Origin: Polyangiaceae bacterium UTPRO1
Lineage (GTDB): Bacteria; Desulfobacterota; Binatia; UTPRO1
DNA: 64,000 bases
Direction of reading: 5' to 3'
Assembly: GCA_002050235.1 (NCBI GenBank)
Contig: MWST01000026.1
Span: forward strand, 1 to 64,000
In this document: one piece after another, positions 8,614 to 18,111 of the stretch
How positions within the stretch are numbered: the stretch's first letter is position 1
Layout of the letters: each line of letters opens with the position of its first letter
Program-made: the position numbers and the translations under genes
The notes under the pieces: model-generated
The model's input: the letters and a program-made list of their open reading frames with translations, nothing else
Told to the model about the DNA's origin: nothing
The model's database searches: none

Positions 8614-10559
8614 CGCCGCCGCTACCCGCGGCCGGCTCGCGCCCGGTGCCGCTCGCTGGCCTCGACCTCCTCGTCGGCGCCGTCCTCCTGCTAGCAACGC
8701 TCGCGCTCTACGCGCCCGTGCGCGGACACGCGTTCCTCAACTACGACGACAACGAGTACGTGACCGAGCATCCGCTCGTGCGCCGGGGCGTGACCAGAGC
8801 CGGCGCCGCTTGGGCGCTCACCGGCGTCCACCAGGCGACATGGCATCCGCTCACCACCCTCACGCACATGATCGACGTCGAGGTCTTCGGGCTCGACGCC
8901 GGCGCCCACCTCCTCGTGAACGCCGCCCTGCACGCGCTCGCGAGCCTCGGACTCTTCCTGGTGCTGCGGTCGGCGACCGGAGCCCGCTGGCCGAGCGCCT
9001 TCGCCGCCGCAGCCTTCGCCTGGCATCCGCTGCGCGTCGAGTCGGTCGCCTGGGTTGCCGAGCGGAAGGACGTCCTCTCCGGGCTCCTCTGGATGCTGAC
9101 GCTCGCCGCCTACGTCGCCTACGCGCGCCGGCCGACGCGGCGCCGCCGGGCCGCAGCCACGGTCGTCTTCGCGCTCGGGCTCCTCGCCAAGCCGATGCTC
9201 GTCACCTTGCCCTGCGTGCTCCTGCTCCTCGATTTCTGGCCCCTCGGTCGCGCCGCCGCCGGCAGCGGCGCGGCGTGGCGCGCGCTCGTCCGCGAGAAGC
9301 TCCCGCTCTTCGCACTCGCCGCAGCGGCGAGCGCGGTCACGCTCGCAGCCCAGCAGCGGGCGGGAGCGCTCAGCACGCTGGCGGCCGCACCGATCGACTA
9401 CCGCGTCGCCAACGCCCTCCTCTCCTACGTTGCGTATCTCCGCAAGATCGTCTGGCCGAGCGACCTCGCCGTCTTCTATCCGCCGCGCGAGCATCTCTCA
9501 GCCTGGGCGGCGCTCGCCGCGGCAGCGCTGCTCGCGGCCATAACGGTCCTGGTCGTGCGCGCCGCGCGCCGCACGCCATACCTCCTGGTCGGCTGGCTCT
9601 GGTACCTCGGAACGCTGGTGCCGGTGATCGGGCTCGTGCGCCACGGCGACCAGGCCATGGCCGACCGCTTCACCTATCTGCCCTCGATCGGCCTCTTCGT
9701 CATGGCGGCCTGGGGCGGGCAGGCGCTCGCCGCTGCGGCTCGTCGACGCGTACCGTCATGGCTGATCGTCGTCGCCGGCGGACTCGCGCTCGTCGCCGCC
9801 GCCGCCGCGACCTCGCGCCAGCTCGGCTACTGGCGCGACAGTCTAACGCTCTTCTCCCGCGCCCTGGTGGTCGATCCCAACAATTATCTAGCCCACGGCA
9901 ACCTCGGCATCGCCCTCGATGCTCTCGGCCGTCACGCCGAGGCGACGGCGCACTTCGAGCACGCCGTCGCCGCCCGGCCGGGGAGCGCGAAGTCGCACCT
10001 GAACCTCGGCAACGCCCGGGCGCGAGAGGGTCGGAACGACGCCGCCGAGGCGGAGTACCGGGAGGCGCTACGCCTCGACCCCGACTCGGCGCTCGCCGCC
10101 TACGACCTCGGGCTCCTCCTCGCCGAGCGCGGTCAGCTCGGCGAGGCGATCGGCTGGTACCGCTACGCCCTCGACCGCGACCCGGACTACGCTCGCGCCT
10201 GGAACAACCTCGGCTGGGCGCTCGCGGCGACGCCTACACCCGAGGCCCTCGCCGCCGCCGTCGCCGCCTACGAGCGCGCCCTCGCCATCGACCCGACGCT
10301 CGCCGCCGTCCACAACAATCTCGCCGTCGCCCTCGAAGCGCTCGGTCGCAGCGACGAGGCGCTCGCCCACTACGCCGCCGCCGTCCGGCTCGCTCCCGAC
10401 GATGCGCGCGCCCACGCCAACTACGCGGCGCTGCTCGCCGACCGCGGCCGCCATGACGAGGCGATCGCCGCCTACGGCGAAGCGCTGCGGTTGGCACCCG
10501 ACCTCGCGGCGGCACGCCGCGCCCGCGACGCGCTCCTCGCCGCCCGCCGTCCTCACTGA
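8610..10559 (+). CDS. TMTC-like membrane protein with C-terminal TPR repeats (2)
   Basis: 649 residues, starting within the stop of the previous gene (ATGA overlap), so the two are translationally coupled. Architecture is the same: acidic first loop FLNYDDNEYVTEHP, then HPLTTLTHMIDVEVFG and HPLRVESVAWVAERKDVLSG, about ten hydrophobic segments, and about seven TPR units such as YARAWNNLGWALA. It is clearly homologous to the preceding gene but diverged, so this is an old duplication. It probably acts as a GT-C-type glycosyltransferase in the inner membrane; substrate unknown. The end overlaps the convergent third TMTC-like gene by 7 bp. Confidence 0.8.
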   Translation: MTPPLPAAGSRPVPLAGLDLLVGAVLLLATLALYAPVRGHAFLNYDDNEYVTEHPLVRRGVTRAGAAWALTGVHQATWHPLTTLTHMIDVEVFGLDAGAHLLVNAALHALASLGLFLVLRSATGARWPSAFAAAAFAWHPLRVESVAWVAERKDVLSGLLWMLTLAAYVAYARRPTRRRRAAATVVFALGLLAKPMLVTLPCVLLLLDFWPLGRAAAGSGAAWRALVREKLPLFALAAAASAVTLAAQQRAGALSTLAAAPIDYRVANALLSYVAYLRKIVWPSDLAVFYPPREHLSAWAALAAAALLAAITVLVVRAARRTPYLLVGWLWYLGTLVPVIGLVRHGDQAMADRFTYLPSIGLFVMAAWGGQALAAAARRRVPSWLIVVAGGLALVAAAAATSRQLGYWRDSLTLFSRALVVDPNNYLAHGNLGIALDALGRHAEATAHFEHAVAARPGSAKSHLNLGNARAREGRNDAAEAEYREALRLDPDSALAAYDLGLLLAERGQLGEAIGWYRYALDRDPDYARAWNNLGWALAATPTPEALAAAVAAYERALAIDPTLAAVHNNLAVALEALGRSDEALAHYAAAVRLAPDDARAHANYAALLADRGRHDEAIAAYGEALRLAPDLAAARRARDALLAARRPH

Positions 10560-12844
10560 TAGGCGTCGAGCCAGCGCTCGATGTCGGCGGCGAGCGCGGC
10601 TGCATCCCGGGCGCGTGCACCGGCGAGCGCGGTGCGCGCCATCGCGATGCCGTCGGCGCCGCGCCCGGCATGGGTGTACGCGATCGCCAGCCGGAAGCGG
10701 ACCTGAGGATCGTCGAGCCCAAGCCGGCGAGCTTCCTCGAGCCGGCCGATCGCTTCCTCGGGGCGCCCGCTGTCGAGGAGCGCGCTCCCGAGGTTGTAGT
10801 GGGCGGTCGCGTGCGCCGGCGCGCGCGCGACCACGTCCGCGAACTGCTCGATCGCCGCCGCCGTCCGCCCAAGCGTACGCAGCGCCGTACCGTAGTTGTT
10901 GCGCGCCCCGAGATTTGCGGGCTCGCGCTCCAGCACGTGTTCGAGGTGACGCACGGCTTCGTCGACGCGGCCGCTTTGCAAGAGCGCCGTCGCCAGGTTG
11001 TTCTCGATCCCGGCGGCAGCGGGGTCGATCCGCAGCGCCGCCGCGAAGGCCGGCACGGCGTCGGCGGGCAGTCCGAGCGCCAGGAGCGCCGCCCCGCGGC
11101 CGTTCTCCGCCTCGGCGTCCGCCGGGTCGAGAGCAACGGCGGCATCCGCGTGCGCGAGCCCCTCCTCGGTGCGGCCGACGCCGACGAGCGCCTTGGCGAG
11201 GTTCCGATGCACGACCGCCTTCGGCAGGTCGGGCTCGCTCGCGAGCGCGCGCTCGAGGGGTGCGATCGCCGCTGCCGGCCGGCCGAGCTCGAGCTCGAGC
11301 GCCCCCAGGTTGTTCGCGGCGATGGCGTTCTTCGGGTCGGCGGCGAGCGCGCGCTCGAAGAGACGGCGCGCCTCGTCGTAGCGGCGCTGGCGAAAGAGCA
11401 CGAGGCCGAGGTTGTCGAGGGCCCCCGCGTGGTCGGGATCGAGACGCAGCGCCTCCTCGAAGCGCGCCGTCGCTTCCACGTCCGAGCGACCGGACTCGAC
11501 GAGCGCGACGCCGAGATTGTAGTGCGCCATGGCGTCGGTCGGTTGGGTGCGCACCGCATCGGCCCACAAGGTGACGGCGGACTCGTAGGCCGCCAACCGC
11601 CGGATGCTGACCGCGCCGAGCCCGAACACGAGCGCGGTCGCGACCGCGAGCGCCGGGCCCGGTCGCACCCGCACGCCGCGACCGGCGAGCGCCGCGCAAC
11701 CGCCGGCGACGGCGAGCACCGCCAGGCCGGCGAGCGGGAGGTACATCCGCCGCTCCGCCGCCATCATCTTCACGATCGGCACGACCATCGTCGGCGCCAG
11801 CACGAGCGCGATCGTGACGACGACGAAGCGCACCGCCGGCCGCCCACGCGTGAGCATGGCCGCACCGACGGCGAGCGTCGCGCCGGCGAGCACCCAGGGC
11901 CACGCCGTAGCGGCGCTCTCGAGATAGGCGGGTGCGTAGTGGATCGTGAGCGGCCACGGCCAGACTACGAGCTTCAGATACAAGAAGATGACCTTGGCCT
12001 GCGTCGCCCACCAGACCAGCGGCGCCACGTGGTGCTTGGCGTCGCTGAACCCGCTCACCCCGCCGAGGTTCGCCGCCGCGAGCACGACCCATCCGAGCGT
12101 GAGTCCGGCGTAGAAGCGGCGGGAACCGACCGCCGAGCGCCGGACGCCGGCGAGAAATGTCCGCTCGTACAACCAGACGGCGATCGGCACCGAGACGGCG
12201 ATCTCCTTGGACGCCATGCCCGCGACGCCCGCTGCGACCGCGGCCATGGCCCAGGCCGCGGCGCGCGCCGGCGTCGGCGCGGTCCCGTGCCGGAGCGCAG
12301 CCCAGAGCGCCGTGAGGTACGCCAGCGCCGCAAGCAGCTCGGTGCGCTGCGTCAGGTAGACGACGGTCTCGGTCGCAAGCGGGTGCACTAGCCACACGAG
12401 CGCGGCCACGATCCCGACGCCGTCGGCGCTGCTCGCGAAGGCGCCGGCGAAGTACGGCAGCAGCAGCGTCCCGCGCACGAGCAGCGCCAGCACCGTCGCC
12501 GCGAGCGCGTGCAGCACGAGCGCCGTGGTCCTAAAGCCCGCGGGATCGAGCCCCCACCAGTGATGATCGAGCGCCAGGGAGAGGTTGGCGAGCGGCCGGC
12601 GCGCGGTCGGCGCGAGCGGCGGCGGATTCAGCGGACCGCGGAGCGATGCATCGCCGATCGGCGGCAGGAGACGCCGGATCGACGAGTTCTCGAGGATCGC
12701 GGGGCGGTCGTCGAAGATGAAAGGCGCGTGCAGCGCGCGGCCGTATATCACCGCTGTGGCGAGCAGCATGAGCGCCAGCGTCGCCATCCCGGCGGCGAAG
12801 CGCGCCGCCGCGGCGCTCGTTCCCGCTTGCACGCCGGACGCCAT
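10553..12844 (-). CDS. TMTC-like membrane protein with C-terminal TPR repeats (3)
   Basis: 763 residues. The ATG at 12844 follows GAGGGG directly and lies 4 bp after the stop of the upstream radical SAM gene. The first loop carries FIFDDRPAILENSSI, a DD motif at the place expected for the GT-C catalytic acidic residues. Further on are RPLANLSLALDHHWWG and the HPLATETVVYLTQRTELLAA segment, which match the equivalent positions in the two plus-strand homologues. The C-terminal 330 residues comprise about nine TPR units. It is last in an operon with two radical SAM genes and a UbiA gene, which suggests it acts on or with their lipid product. That link is inference from position only. Confidence 0.8.
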   Translation of the reverse strand: MASGVQAGTSAAAARFAAGMATLALMLLATAVIYGRALHAPFIFDDRPAILENSSIRRLLPPIGDASLRGPLNPPPLAPTARRPLANLSLALDHHWWGLDPAGFRTTALVLHALAATVLALLVRGTLLLPYFAGAFASSADGVGIVAALVWLVHPLATETVVYLTQRTELLAALAYLTALWAALRHGTAPTPARAAAWAMAAVAAGVAGMASKEIAVSVPIAVWLYERTFLAGVRRSAVGSRRFYAGLTLGWVVLAAANLGGVSGFSDAKHHVAPLVWWATQAKVIFLYLKLVVWPWPLTIHYAPAYLESAATAWPWVLAGATLAVGAAMLTRGRPAVRFVVVTIALVLAPTMVVPIVKMMAAERRMYLPLAGLAVLAVAGGCAALAGRGVRVRPGPALAVATALVFGLGAVSIRRLAAYESAVTLWADAVRTQPTDAMAHYNLGVALVESGRSDVEATARFEEALRLDPDHAGALDNLGLVLFRQRRYDEARRLFERALAADPKNAIAANNLGALELELGRPAAAIAPLERALASEPDLPKAVVHRNLAKALVGVGRTEEGLAHADAAVALDPADAEAENGRGAALLALGLPADAVPAFAAALRIDPAAAGIENNLATALLQSGRVDEAVRHLEHVLEREPANLGARNNYGTALRTLGRTAAAIEQFADVVARAPAHATAHYNLGSALLDSGRPEEAIGRLEEARRLGLDDPQVRFRLAIAYTHAGRGADGIAMARTALAGARARDAAALAADIERWLDAYQ

Positions 12845-12848
12845 CCCC

Positions 12849-13856
12849 TCAGCCGTAGCTGCGCGCGCTCGCGACTGCCGCCGCCAGCGGCCGCCAGTAG
12901 AGCAGGTTGAACTCGAGCATCGGCCCGACGATGCAGCGATTGCACGGCGTCGCGCCGTCCCACGCCGTCCGCCAGTCGGCGGCGAGCAGATCCACGGACG
13001 GCATCTTGCCCTTCGTGTACGCGCACGGATACGCACGGCCGAGGGGATCGACGTAGAAGAAGCCGCGGCCCGCGGCGCAGCGCCGGCCCGGCACCTCGAC
13101 CGCCGACACCGCGAAGTCGTCCCAACCGGCGAGGAACTCGAGGAACGCCGTCGAGCTCGCGATCGGCCGGCCGCGGCGCTTCTCGCCGAGCAGGTGCCGC
13201 CAGAAGTCGCGGAGCGCCGCGTTCGTGAGCGTCGCCGGCGCCCGACCGCGCACGATCTCGGTCTCGGTGCAGCGCGGCTGGAAGTGCACGCGAAAGCCCA
13301 TCGCCTCGGCGCGCCGCAGGATCGCGCCGGCCTGGTCGAGGCTGTGCTCGGTGACCACGCAGATCGCGATCACCGGCTTTCCCAGGCGCACGAGATCGGC
13401 GATCCCTGCGAGCACGCCCGCCCACGATCCCGTGCCGCGCGCGGCTTCGTGAGCGGCCTCGTCGCCGTCGAGGCTGGTGTAGACGAGGTCGGCGAGATGC
13501 AGGCGCTCCGGATGACGGTCGTAGAGCGTCAGGTTCGAGTTGATGCTCACCCAGAAGCCGCGGTCCTTCGCCATACCGACGATCTCGCCGATGTCCTGGC
13601 GCAGCAACGGCTCGCCGCCGGCGAGACCGAGGCGGCGGACGCCCATGGCCCGCAGGCGGTCGAGCAGGAGCGCGGTCCGCGACAGGTCGAGATGGCTCGG
13701 GTCGATGAACGGGCAATTGCAGTAGCCGCAGCGCAGATTGCAGCGGTTGGTCACCGCCCAGGTGGCGGAGAACGGACGCGGCGCACCGTCGACCATGTAG
13801 GCGAGGAGGCTCGCGCCGTAAGCGTACCCGAGGGCGAGCTTCTCACCCGGCCGCAC
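12849..13856 (-). CDS. Radical SAM protein with SPASM-like C-terminal Cys cluster
   Basis: 335 residues. The radical SAM [4Fe-4S] motif is CNLRCGYC (Cys39, Cys43, Cys46) within VTNRCNLRCGYCNCP, followed by GLAGGEPLLR (the GGE motif that contacts S-adenosylmethionine). The C-terminal part has further Cys (RRCAAG, YPCAYTKGK, CNRCIVGP) in a twitch/SPASM-like arrangement for auxiliary clusters. It overlaps the end of the UbiA gene by 14 bp and is followed after 4 bp by the TMTC-like gene, so it is part of one operon. Members of this family modify peptides, lipids or cofactors. The substrate here is not predictable from sequence. Confidence 0.85.
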   Translation of the reverse strand: MRPGEKLALGYAYGASLLAYMVDGAPRPFSATWAVTNRCNLRCGYCNCPFIDPSHLDLSRTALLLDRLRAMGVRRLGLAGGEPLLRQDIGEIVGMAKDRGFWVSINSNLTLYDRHPERLHLADLVYTSLDGDEAAHEAARGTGSWAGVLAGIADLVRLGKPVIAICVVTEHSLDQAGAILRRAEAMGFRVHFQPRCTETEIVRGRAPATLTNAALRDFWRHLLGEKRRGRPIASSTAFLEFLAGWDDFAVSAVEVPGRRCAAGRGFFYVDPLGRAYPCAYTKGKMPSVDLLAADWRTAWDGATPCNRCIVGPMLEFNLLYWRPLAAAVASARSYG

Positions 13857-14727
13857 GGACGAATCCGAGGAGTGCTAGCCAGACGGCCGCGAAGTAGGCT
13901 TTGACCAGCAGCCAACCCGCGCCGGCGTCGGCGACCGCGAAGTAGATGGCGAGCGGCACGACGGCCGTGACCGCAGCGGCGGCGCCGAGAAGGCCGTGCA
14001 GCGAGCCGAAGAGCACCAGCGTCAGGGCCGCGAGCACGCTCCGCGGCAGGGTCGAGGAGCGGACGGCCGTGGTGGCGATGCCGCTCGCGGCGTCGGCGGC
14101 GCGATCGTCGAGCGTCTGGAAGAGGTGGCAGATGCCGGTCATCACCCCGATCAGGAACACGAAAGGAAACGGCGGGGCGACGATCGCCGCGTAGAGCGCA
14201 CCCCACGCCCAGACCGCGACCACGTCGGCGACCGGCACGCCCTTGAGACGGGTCGAGTAGGCGGCGTTAACGACCATGACGGCAGCCGCCGCCGCGGCCG
14301 CCTTGGCGCCTAGCGTCACCGCCGCGATCACCAGCGTCGCGATCCCGAGCCATGACGTCGCCGTCACGCCGGTGCGCCGATGCGCCACCCGGACGCGGAC
14401 CAGCACCCGATCCTTCTTGGGATTGCAGCCGTCCACGGGCGCGTCATGGAGATCGTTGAAGGCGTACATGACGAAGATCGCGAGCGCCGACACCAGAGCC
14501 TGCCAGAGACCCGATGCGGCGAGAGCATCGCCGTGCCAGGCGATCAGCGAGAGGTTGACGGCGAGGAGCGCACCCTCGCCCCGCCGGATTCGGTGCAGCG
14601 TCGACGCCGCGATCGCCCAGGCAAGGGTGCGCCCCGCCCCGCCCTGCTCGGCGCTCCCGCACGTACGCATGGAATCGCCGACGGCGGCAGAGGCAGCGAC
14701 GCGGCGGACGGCGGAGACGCTGCTCAT
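13843..14727 (-). CDS. UbiA-family prenyltransferase
   Basis: 294 residues with about eight hydrophobic segments. The first Asp-rich motif is NDLHDAPVDG (from Asn91) followed by NPKKDR. The second is LDDRAADAASGIAT in the region where UbiA enzymes have their DxxxD motif. Both sites bind magnesium-pyrophosphate of an isoprenoid donor. The family includes ubiquinone, menaquinone, chlorophyll, heme O and archaeal-lipid prenyltransferases, and decaprenyl-phosphate phosphoribose transferase. The NPKKDR tail of the first motif recalls the last, but assignment is open. ATG at 14727 overlaps the upstream stop (ATGA), with AAAGGG about 5 bases upstream. It acts in the membrane, probably on the product of the flanking radical SAM enzymes. 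Confidence 0.85.
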   Translation of the reverse strand: MSSVSAVRRVAASAAVGDSMRTCGSAEQGGAGRTLAWAIAASTLHRIRRGEGALLAVNLSLIAWHGDALAASGLWQALVSALAIFVMYAFNDLHDAPVDGCNPKKDRVLVRVRVAHRRTGVTATSWLGIATLVIAAVTLGAKAAAAAAAVMVVNAAYSTRLKGVPVADVVAVWAWGALYAAIVAPPFPFVFLIGVMTGICHLFQTLDDRAADAASGIATTAVRSSTLPRSVLAALTLVLFGSLHGLLGAAAAVTAVVPLAIYFAVADAGAGWLLVKAYFAAVWLALLGFVRAAG

Positions 14728-16385
14728 GCGACCCTTTGCAGCGGCGCTTCTGCGGAAGGCGCAACGTGCGCTCGCGGCGCGTCGGCGTTCGCGGCCGGCG
14801 CGGGCGCGCCGCACCCGACCAGGCGCCGGACCCGGCGCCGAAGCCAGCTCGCCGCGCGGCGCTTCAGGTCGACGAGGCGGAGCTCGACGACGCTCGTGCT
14901 GCGCTCGGTCACGAGCGCGGCCAGCGTCCGCAGCACGCGGCTCGGGTGGCGGACGTAGCCGACGATCAGGAACGACAGCATGCCGAGGAAGCGCACCCAG
15001 GCGAGCTCGCGGCTCGACACGTGGCGCGAGCACGAGGGCGCGCTGTCGAGGTCGGCGTAGCCGAGCCGCGCGAAGTAGTCGTTGCTCATCGCCGGCAGCG
15101 TGCCGTCGGCCCGCAGCTGCTCGTAGAGCTCCGTGGCCGGATAGGGCACGAACGGGAAGAGCGGCACGTCCTCGACGCCCAGCCACGCGAGCTTCATACC
15201 GAGGCGCACGGTCGCGAACAGCTCGCTGCGCGTCTCGTCGGGAAAGCCGATCACGAGATTCGCCTTGACGACGATGCCGGCGCGGTTGGCGGCGCGGATC
15301 GAGCGCAAGATGCGCTCGGGATTCACCTTCTTCCTGATACGCCGAAGAGTCTTCGGCGAGCCGGATTCCGGCGCGTAGCAGATGTTGCGGCAGCCGGTCC
15401 GGTAGAGGGCGGCGAGAACCTCCTCGTCGAGCACCTCGGAGCGCGTCCCGGTGGGCATCTGGTAGGTGATGTCCAGACCGCGCCGCTCGAGCTCGGCGCA
15501 GAAGGCCAGAATCCAGTCGCGCTTGATGATCGCAGTGAGGTCGTAGAAGTCGACGTTGGTGACCTCGTAGCGCTCGACGTAGGACGCGATCTCGTCGACC
15601 AGATCCGTGACGTCGCGCACGTAGTAGCGCGTCGTCCACATCTCCGGGCTCGAACAGAACGCGCACCGATACGGACAACCGCGCGTCGCCAGGATCGGCA
15701 TGGAACGGCCGCGATAGACCCCGTAGGTGAAGCCGCCGTCATGGTACTTCTCGACCGGAAAGAGGTGCCACGCCGGCCGCGGCACGGCGCCGAGCTCGCG
15801 GATGCGCTGCCGGCGCGGAGTGCGGACGGGACGGCCGCCGACGCGGCAGGCGATGCCGGCAACGTCGGCGAGAGGGCGCCGACCCGCAACCCACTCCATG
15901 AGCTCGACCATCGTCTCCTCGCCCTCGCCGATGGCGCAGGCGGTGACGGGCGCACAGCGGTTCAGCACGAATTCCCAGGCCCCCGCAACGTGCTCGCCGC
16001 CGATGAAGATCGGCTTGCCCGGGAGGCGCTCGGCGATGGCATGGACGAGATCCTCGACGTGCGGCCACTGCTGCGAGAACATGACCGAGATGCCGATGGC
16101 GTCGGTGGCGACGTCGATACGGTCGACGATCTCCGGGATCGATAGTCCGTGGTAGACGAGTGCCGGATGCGAGGTCGAACCGCGTCCTAGGGGGGCCTCG
16201 CCGAGGGCATCGACGACGGCGACGTCGTGGCCCGCTTTCAGGAGCGCGGCGGCGACGTAGGCCGGCCCGAGCGGCAGCACGACCCCGATCGTGTAGGAGA
16301 AGCGGGTCGAGACGGCGGGCGGACGCACGAGCGTGGCGTGCCGTCCGCGCGCAGTGACCTCGTGGAAGATGTCCTCACTCGGCAT
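14724..16385 (-). CDS. B12-binding-type radical SAM enzyme
   Basis: 553 residues, start at 16385 (MPSEDIF). Residues 15-200 form a Rossmann-like cobalamin-binding domain of the BchE/P-methylase kind (LGPAYVAAALLKAGHDVAVVDA, IGISVMFSQ, IFIGGEH, IGEGEETM). It has no DxHxxG, which is usual for this class. The radical SAM cluster motif is CPYRCAFC (Cys237, Cys241, Cys244) in a TRGCPYRCAFCS context. The Arg-rich C-terminal tail of about 50 residues is basic and may contact the membrane. Such enzymes methylate unreactive carbons or build rings in lipids, cofactors and natural products. It is the first gene of an operon with UbiA, a second radical SAM and a TMTC-like protein, and it would consume the cobalamin whose uptake system lies in this window. 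Confidence 0.85.
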   Translation of the reverse strand: MPSEDIFHEVTARGRHATLVRPPAVSTRFSYTIGVVLPLGPAYVAAALLKAGHDVAVVDALGEAPLGRGSTSHPALVYHGLSIPEIVDRIDVATDAIGISVMFSQQWPHVEDLVHAIAERLPGKPIFIGGEHVAGAWEFVLNRCAPVTACAIGEGEETMVELMEWVAGRRPLADVAGIACRVGGRPVRTPRRQRIRELGAVPRPAWHLFPVEKYHDGGFTYGVYRGRSMPILATRGCPYRCAFCSSPEMWTTRYYVRDVTDLVDEIASYVERYEVTNVDFYDLTAIIKRDWILAFCAELERRGLDITYQMPTGTRSEVLDEEVLAALYRTGCRNICYAPESGSPKTLRRIRKKVNPERILRSIRAANRAGIVVKANLVIGFPDETRSELFATVRLGMKLAWLGVEDVPLFPFVPYPATELYEQLRADGTLPAMSNDYFARLGYADLDSAPSCSRHVSSRELAWVRFLGMLSFLIVGYVRHPSRVLRTLAALVTERSTSVVELRLVDLKRRAASWLRRRVRRLVGCGAPAPAANADAPRAHVAPSAEAPLQRVA

Positions 16386-16527
16386 ACGCGTCGTGTCGGA
16401 AGGGTGGGCCGCGTCGCGGAGGAGGCAAGATACGCGCCTCGTCGCGCCATCGTCAACGGAAAAATGTCCGCTCGCCGGCATCCCTTGACGCCCCTGTCCC
16501 CCGATGCTTCACCCTCGACCGACTCGC

Positions 16528-17997
16528 ATGCGCTCCACCTCCACCTCGACGCGGACGCGGCGCCGTCACCGTCTCGCGTTCGCGACGCTAGGCCTCTGCG
16601 TCGCCGGTTGCGTCAGCCGCGAGCCCGCCTTCGAGAAGACGCGCCTCACCCGCCTGCCGCCCACGTACAAGGCGGGCAGCATCGTCATAGCCGACGACGG
16701 CCGCACGTTCGCGTTCGTCGACCGTACGCCCGGCGGCGAACGCGTAGTGACGCCCGCCGGCGCCGGCGAGCCGCACACGCTCTGCACCCGTCTCTCCTTC
16801 GCGCCGCGCACGCAGCGCCTTCTCTATTGGACGGTGGACGACGCCGACGGCGCGCGCCGCGTCGCCATCGTCGCCGACGGCTTGGCGATCGCGACCGACT
16901 TCGGCAGCGCCGGAGCCTTCGCGTTCGCCGACGATGGCGGGCACTGGGCGGCAATCGGCGTCGCCGGCGCCGGGGGCGCCGGCGGCGATCTCACGCTCTT
17001 CCTCGACGGTCGCGATGGCGGGCGCTGGCGCGATGTCGGGGTTCCGACGCTGCGCGCCGACGGCCGCATCGCCTGGCTCGGTGCCGACGACGACGGGGTG
17101 CGGCTCTTCGTCGACGGCCGCCCGGTCCGCAACCTGGCGCAGCCGACGACGCCCTGCGCCCGCGCCGCCATGGAGCACGCGACGCACCCCGACCTCCCGG
17201 TGCGTCACGCGCTGCACTGGCTCGCTGACGGCTCGCTGCTGATGCTGACTCGTGATGCCGACGGCTGGGGCGTGTACCGCGACGATACGCGCCTCGCCGC
17301 CTACGCCATCAACCGCGCCGAGCTCGTTGCCGAAGCCTGCAAGGACGGTACGGTGATCGAGCCGGCGTCCCTGCGCATCGCCGCGGGCGCGGCGACGGCC
17401 GTCTGGTGGGAGCGCGCGGCCGGCGACTCGGCGCACGAGCGCCTGTGGCGGGTGGCGCAGGACGGCCGGCCCCTCGACGACGTCATCTGCAGCGAGCCCT
17501 GGTATCGCCAGGCGCCCGAGATCAGCGCCGACGGTCGCCACACCGCCTATGCCTGCCGACTCGGCGATGCCGCCGGCGCCGCCAACGCTTTCGTGATCCA
17601 CGACGGCAAACGCTACGGGCCCTATCAGGAGATCTGGGGTGTCGCCCTCTCGTCCGACGGCACCCACGTCAGCTACGGCGCGACGCGCGCCGCCGAGCCG
17701 ACGCCGCGACCGTGGACGATATACGTCGACGGCGCGGCGCGCGCCTCCGGCTTCGCCGCCACATGGCGACCGCGGGTCGCCGACGACGGCGTCACCGTCG
17801 CCTGGGAAGCGAGCTACTCCGAGAGCGGTCGCGGCAGACTCGGGATCGGCGCGCGCCGGGTCGGCTCCTTCGACGAGGTTCTCTGGGGCCCGGAGCTCGA
17901 GACCGCGAGCGACGGCCGTCGGCGCGTCGCCTGGGTGATCCGCCGGGGACGCACCCTGACGCGCCTCGACGTGCCGCTGCCGCCGCCGCAGCGGTAG
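16528..17997 (+). CDS. Beta-propeller lipoprotein (PD40/WD40-like)
   Basis: 489 residues from the ATG at 16528. ATG at 16504 gives eight more residues and neither has a clear ribosome site. The signal peptide ends in a lipobox (GLCVAGC), so the protein is probably lipid-anchored. The rest is a series of beta-blade repeats of the form 'ADDGRTFAFVD', 'SADGRHTAYACR', 'SSDGTHVSYGA' and 'ADDGVTVAWEAS', typical of TolB/PD40-like propellers that bind ligands or partners. No catalytic residues are evident. It is divergent from the radical SAM operon and convergent with the second choice-of-anchor-X-like gene. Function unknown. Confidence 0.75.
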   Translation: MRSTSTSTRTRRRHRLAFATLGLCVAGCVSREPAFEKTRLTRLPPTYKAGSIVIADDGRTFAFVDRTPGGERVVTPAGAGEPHTLCTRLSFAPRTQRLLYWTVDDADGARRVAIVADGLAIATDFGSAGAFAFADDGGHWAAIGVAGAGGAGGDLTLFLDGRDGGRWRDVGVPTLRADGRIAWLGADDDGVRLFVDGRPVRNLAQPTTPCARAAMEHATHPDLPVRHALHWLADGSLLMLTRDADGWGVYRDDTRLAAYAINRAELVAEACKDGTVIEPASLRIAAGAATAVWWERAAGDSAHERLWRVAQDGRPLDDVICSEPWYRQAPEISADGRHTAYACRLGDAAGAANAFVIHDGKRYGPYQEIWGVALSSDGTHVSYGATRAAEPTPRPWTIYVDGAARASGFAATWRPRVADDGVTVAWEASYSESGRGRLGIGARRVGSFDEVLWGPELETASDGRRRVAWVIRRGRTLTRLDVPLPPPQR

Positions 17998-18111
17998 CGG
18001 CGGCGAAGAAGGCGCGCCCTCGCTGCCGCAGGCCGGACCCGACGTGGCGCTGCCGCCGCCGCGGTAGCAACGGTGCGGCTCGCCGCCGACGCGCCGCCGC
18101 CGTGGGCGCCG

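Noticed and set aside
13843..15678. Extended UbiA frame reaching upstream
   Set aside because: The added part is antisense-like Arg-rich sequence overlapping the radical SAM gene. ATG at 14727 has a ribosome site and couples to the upstream stop.
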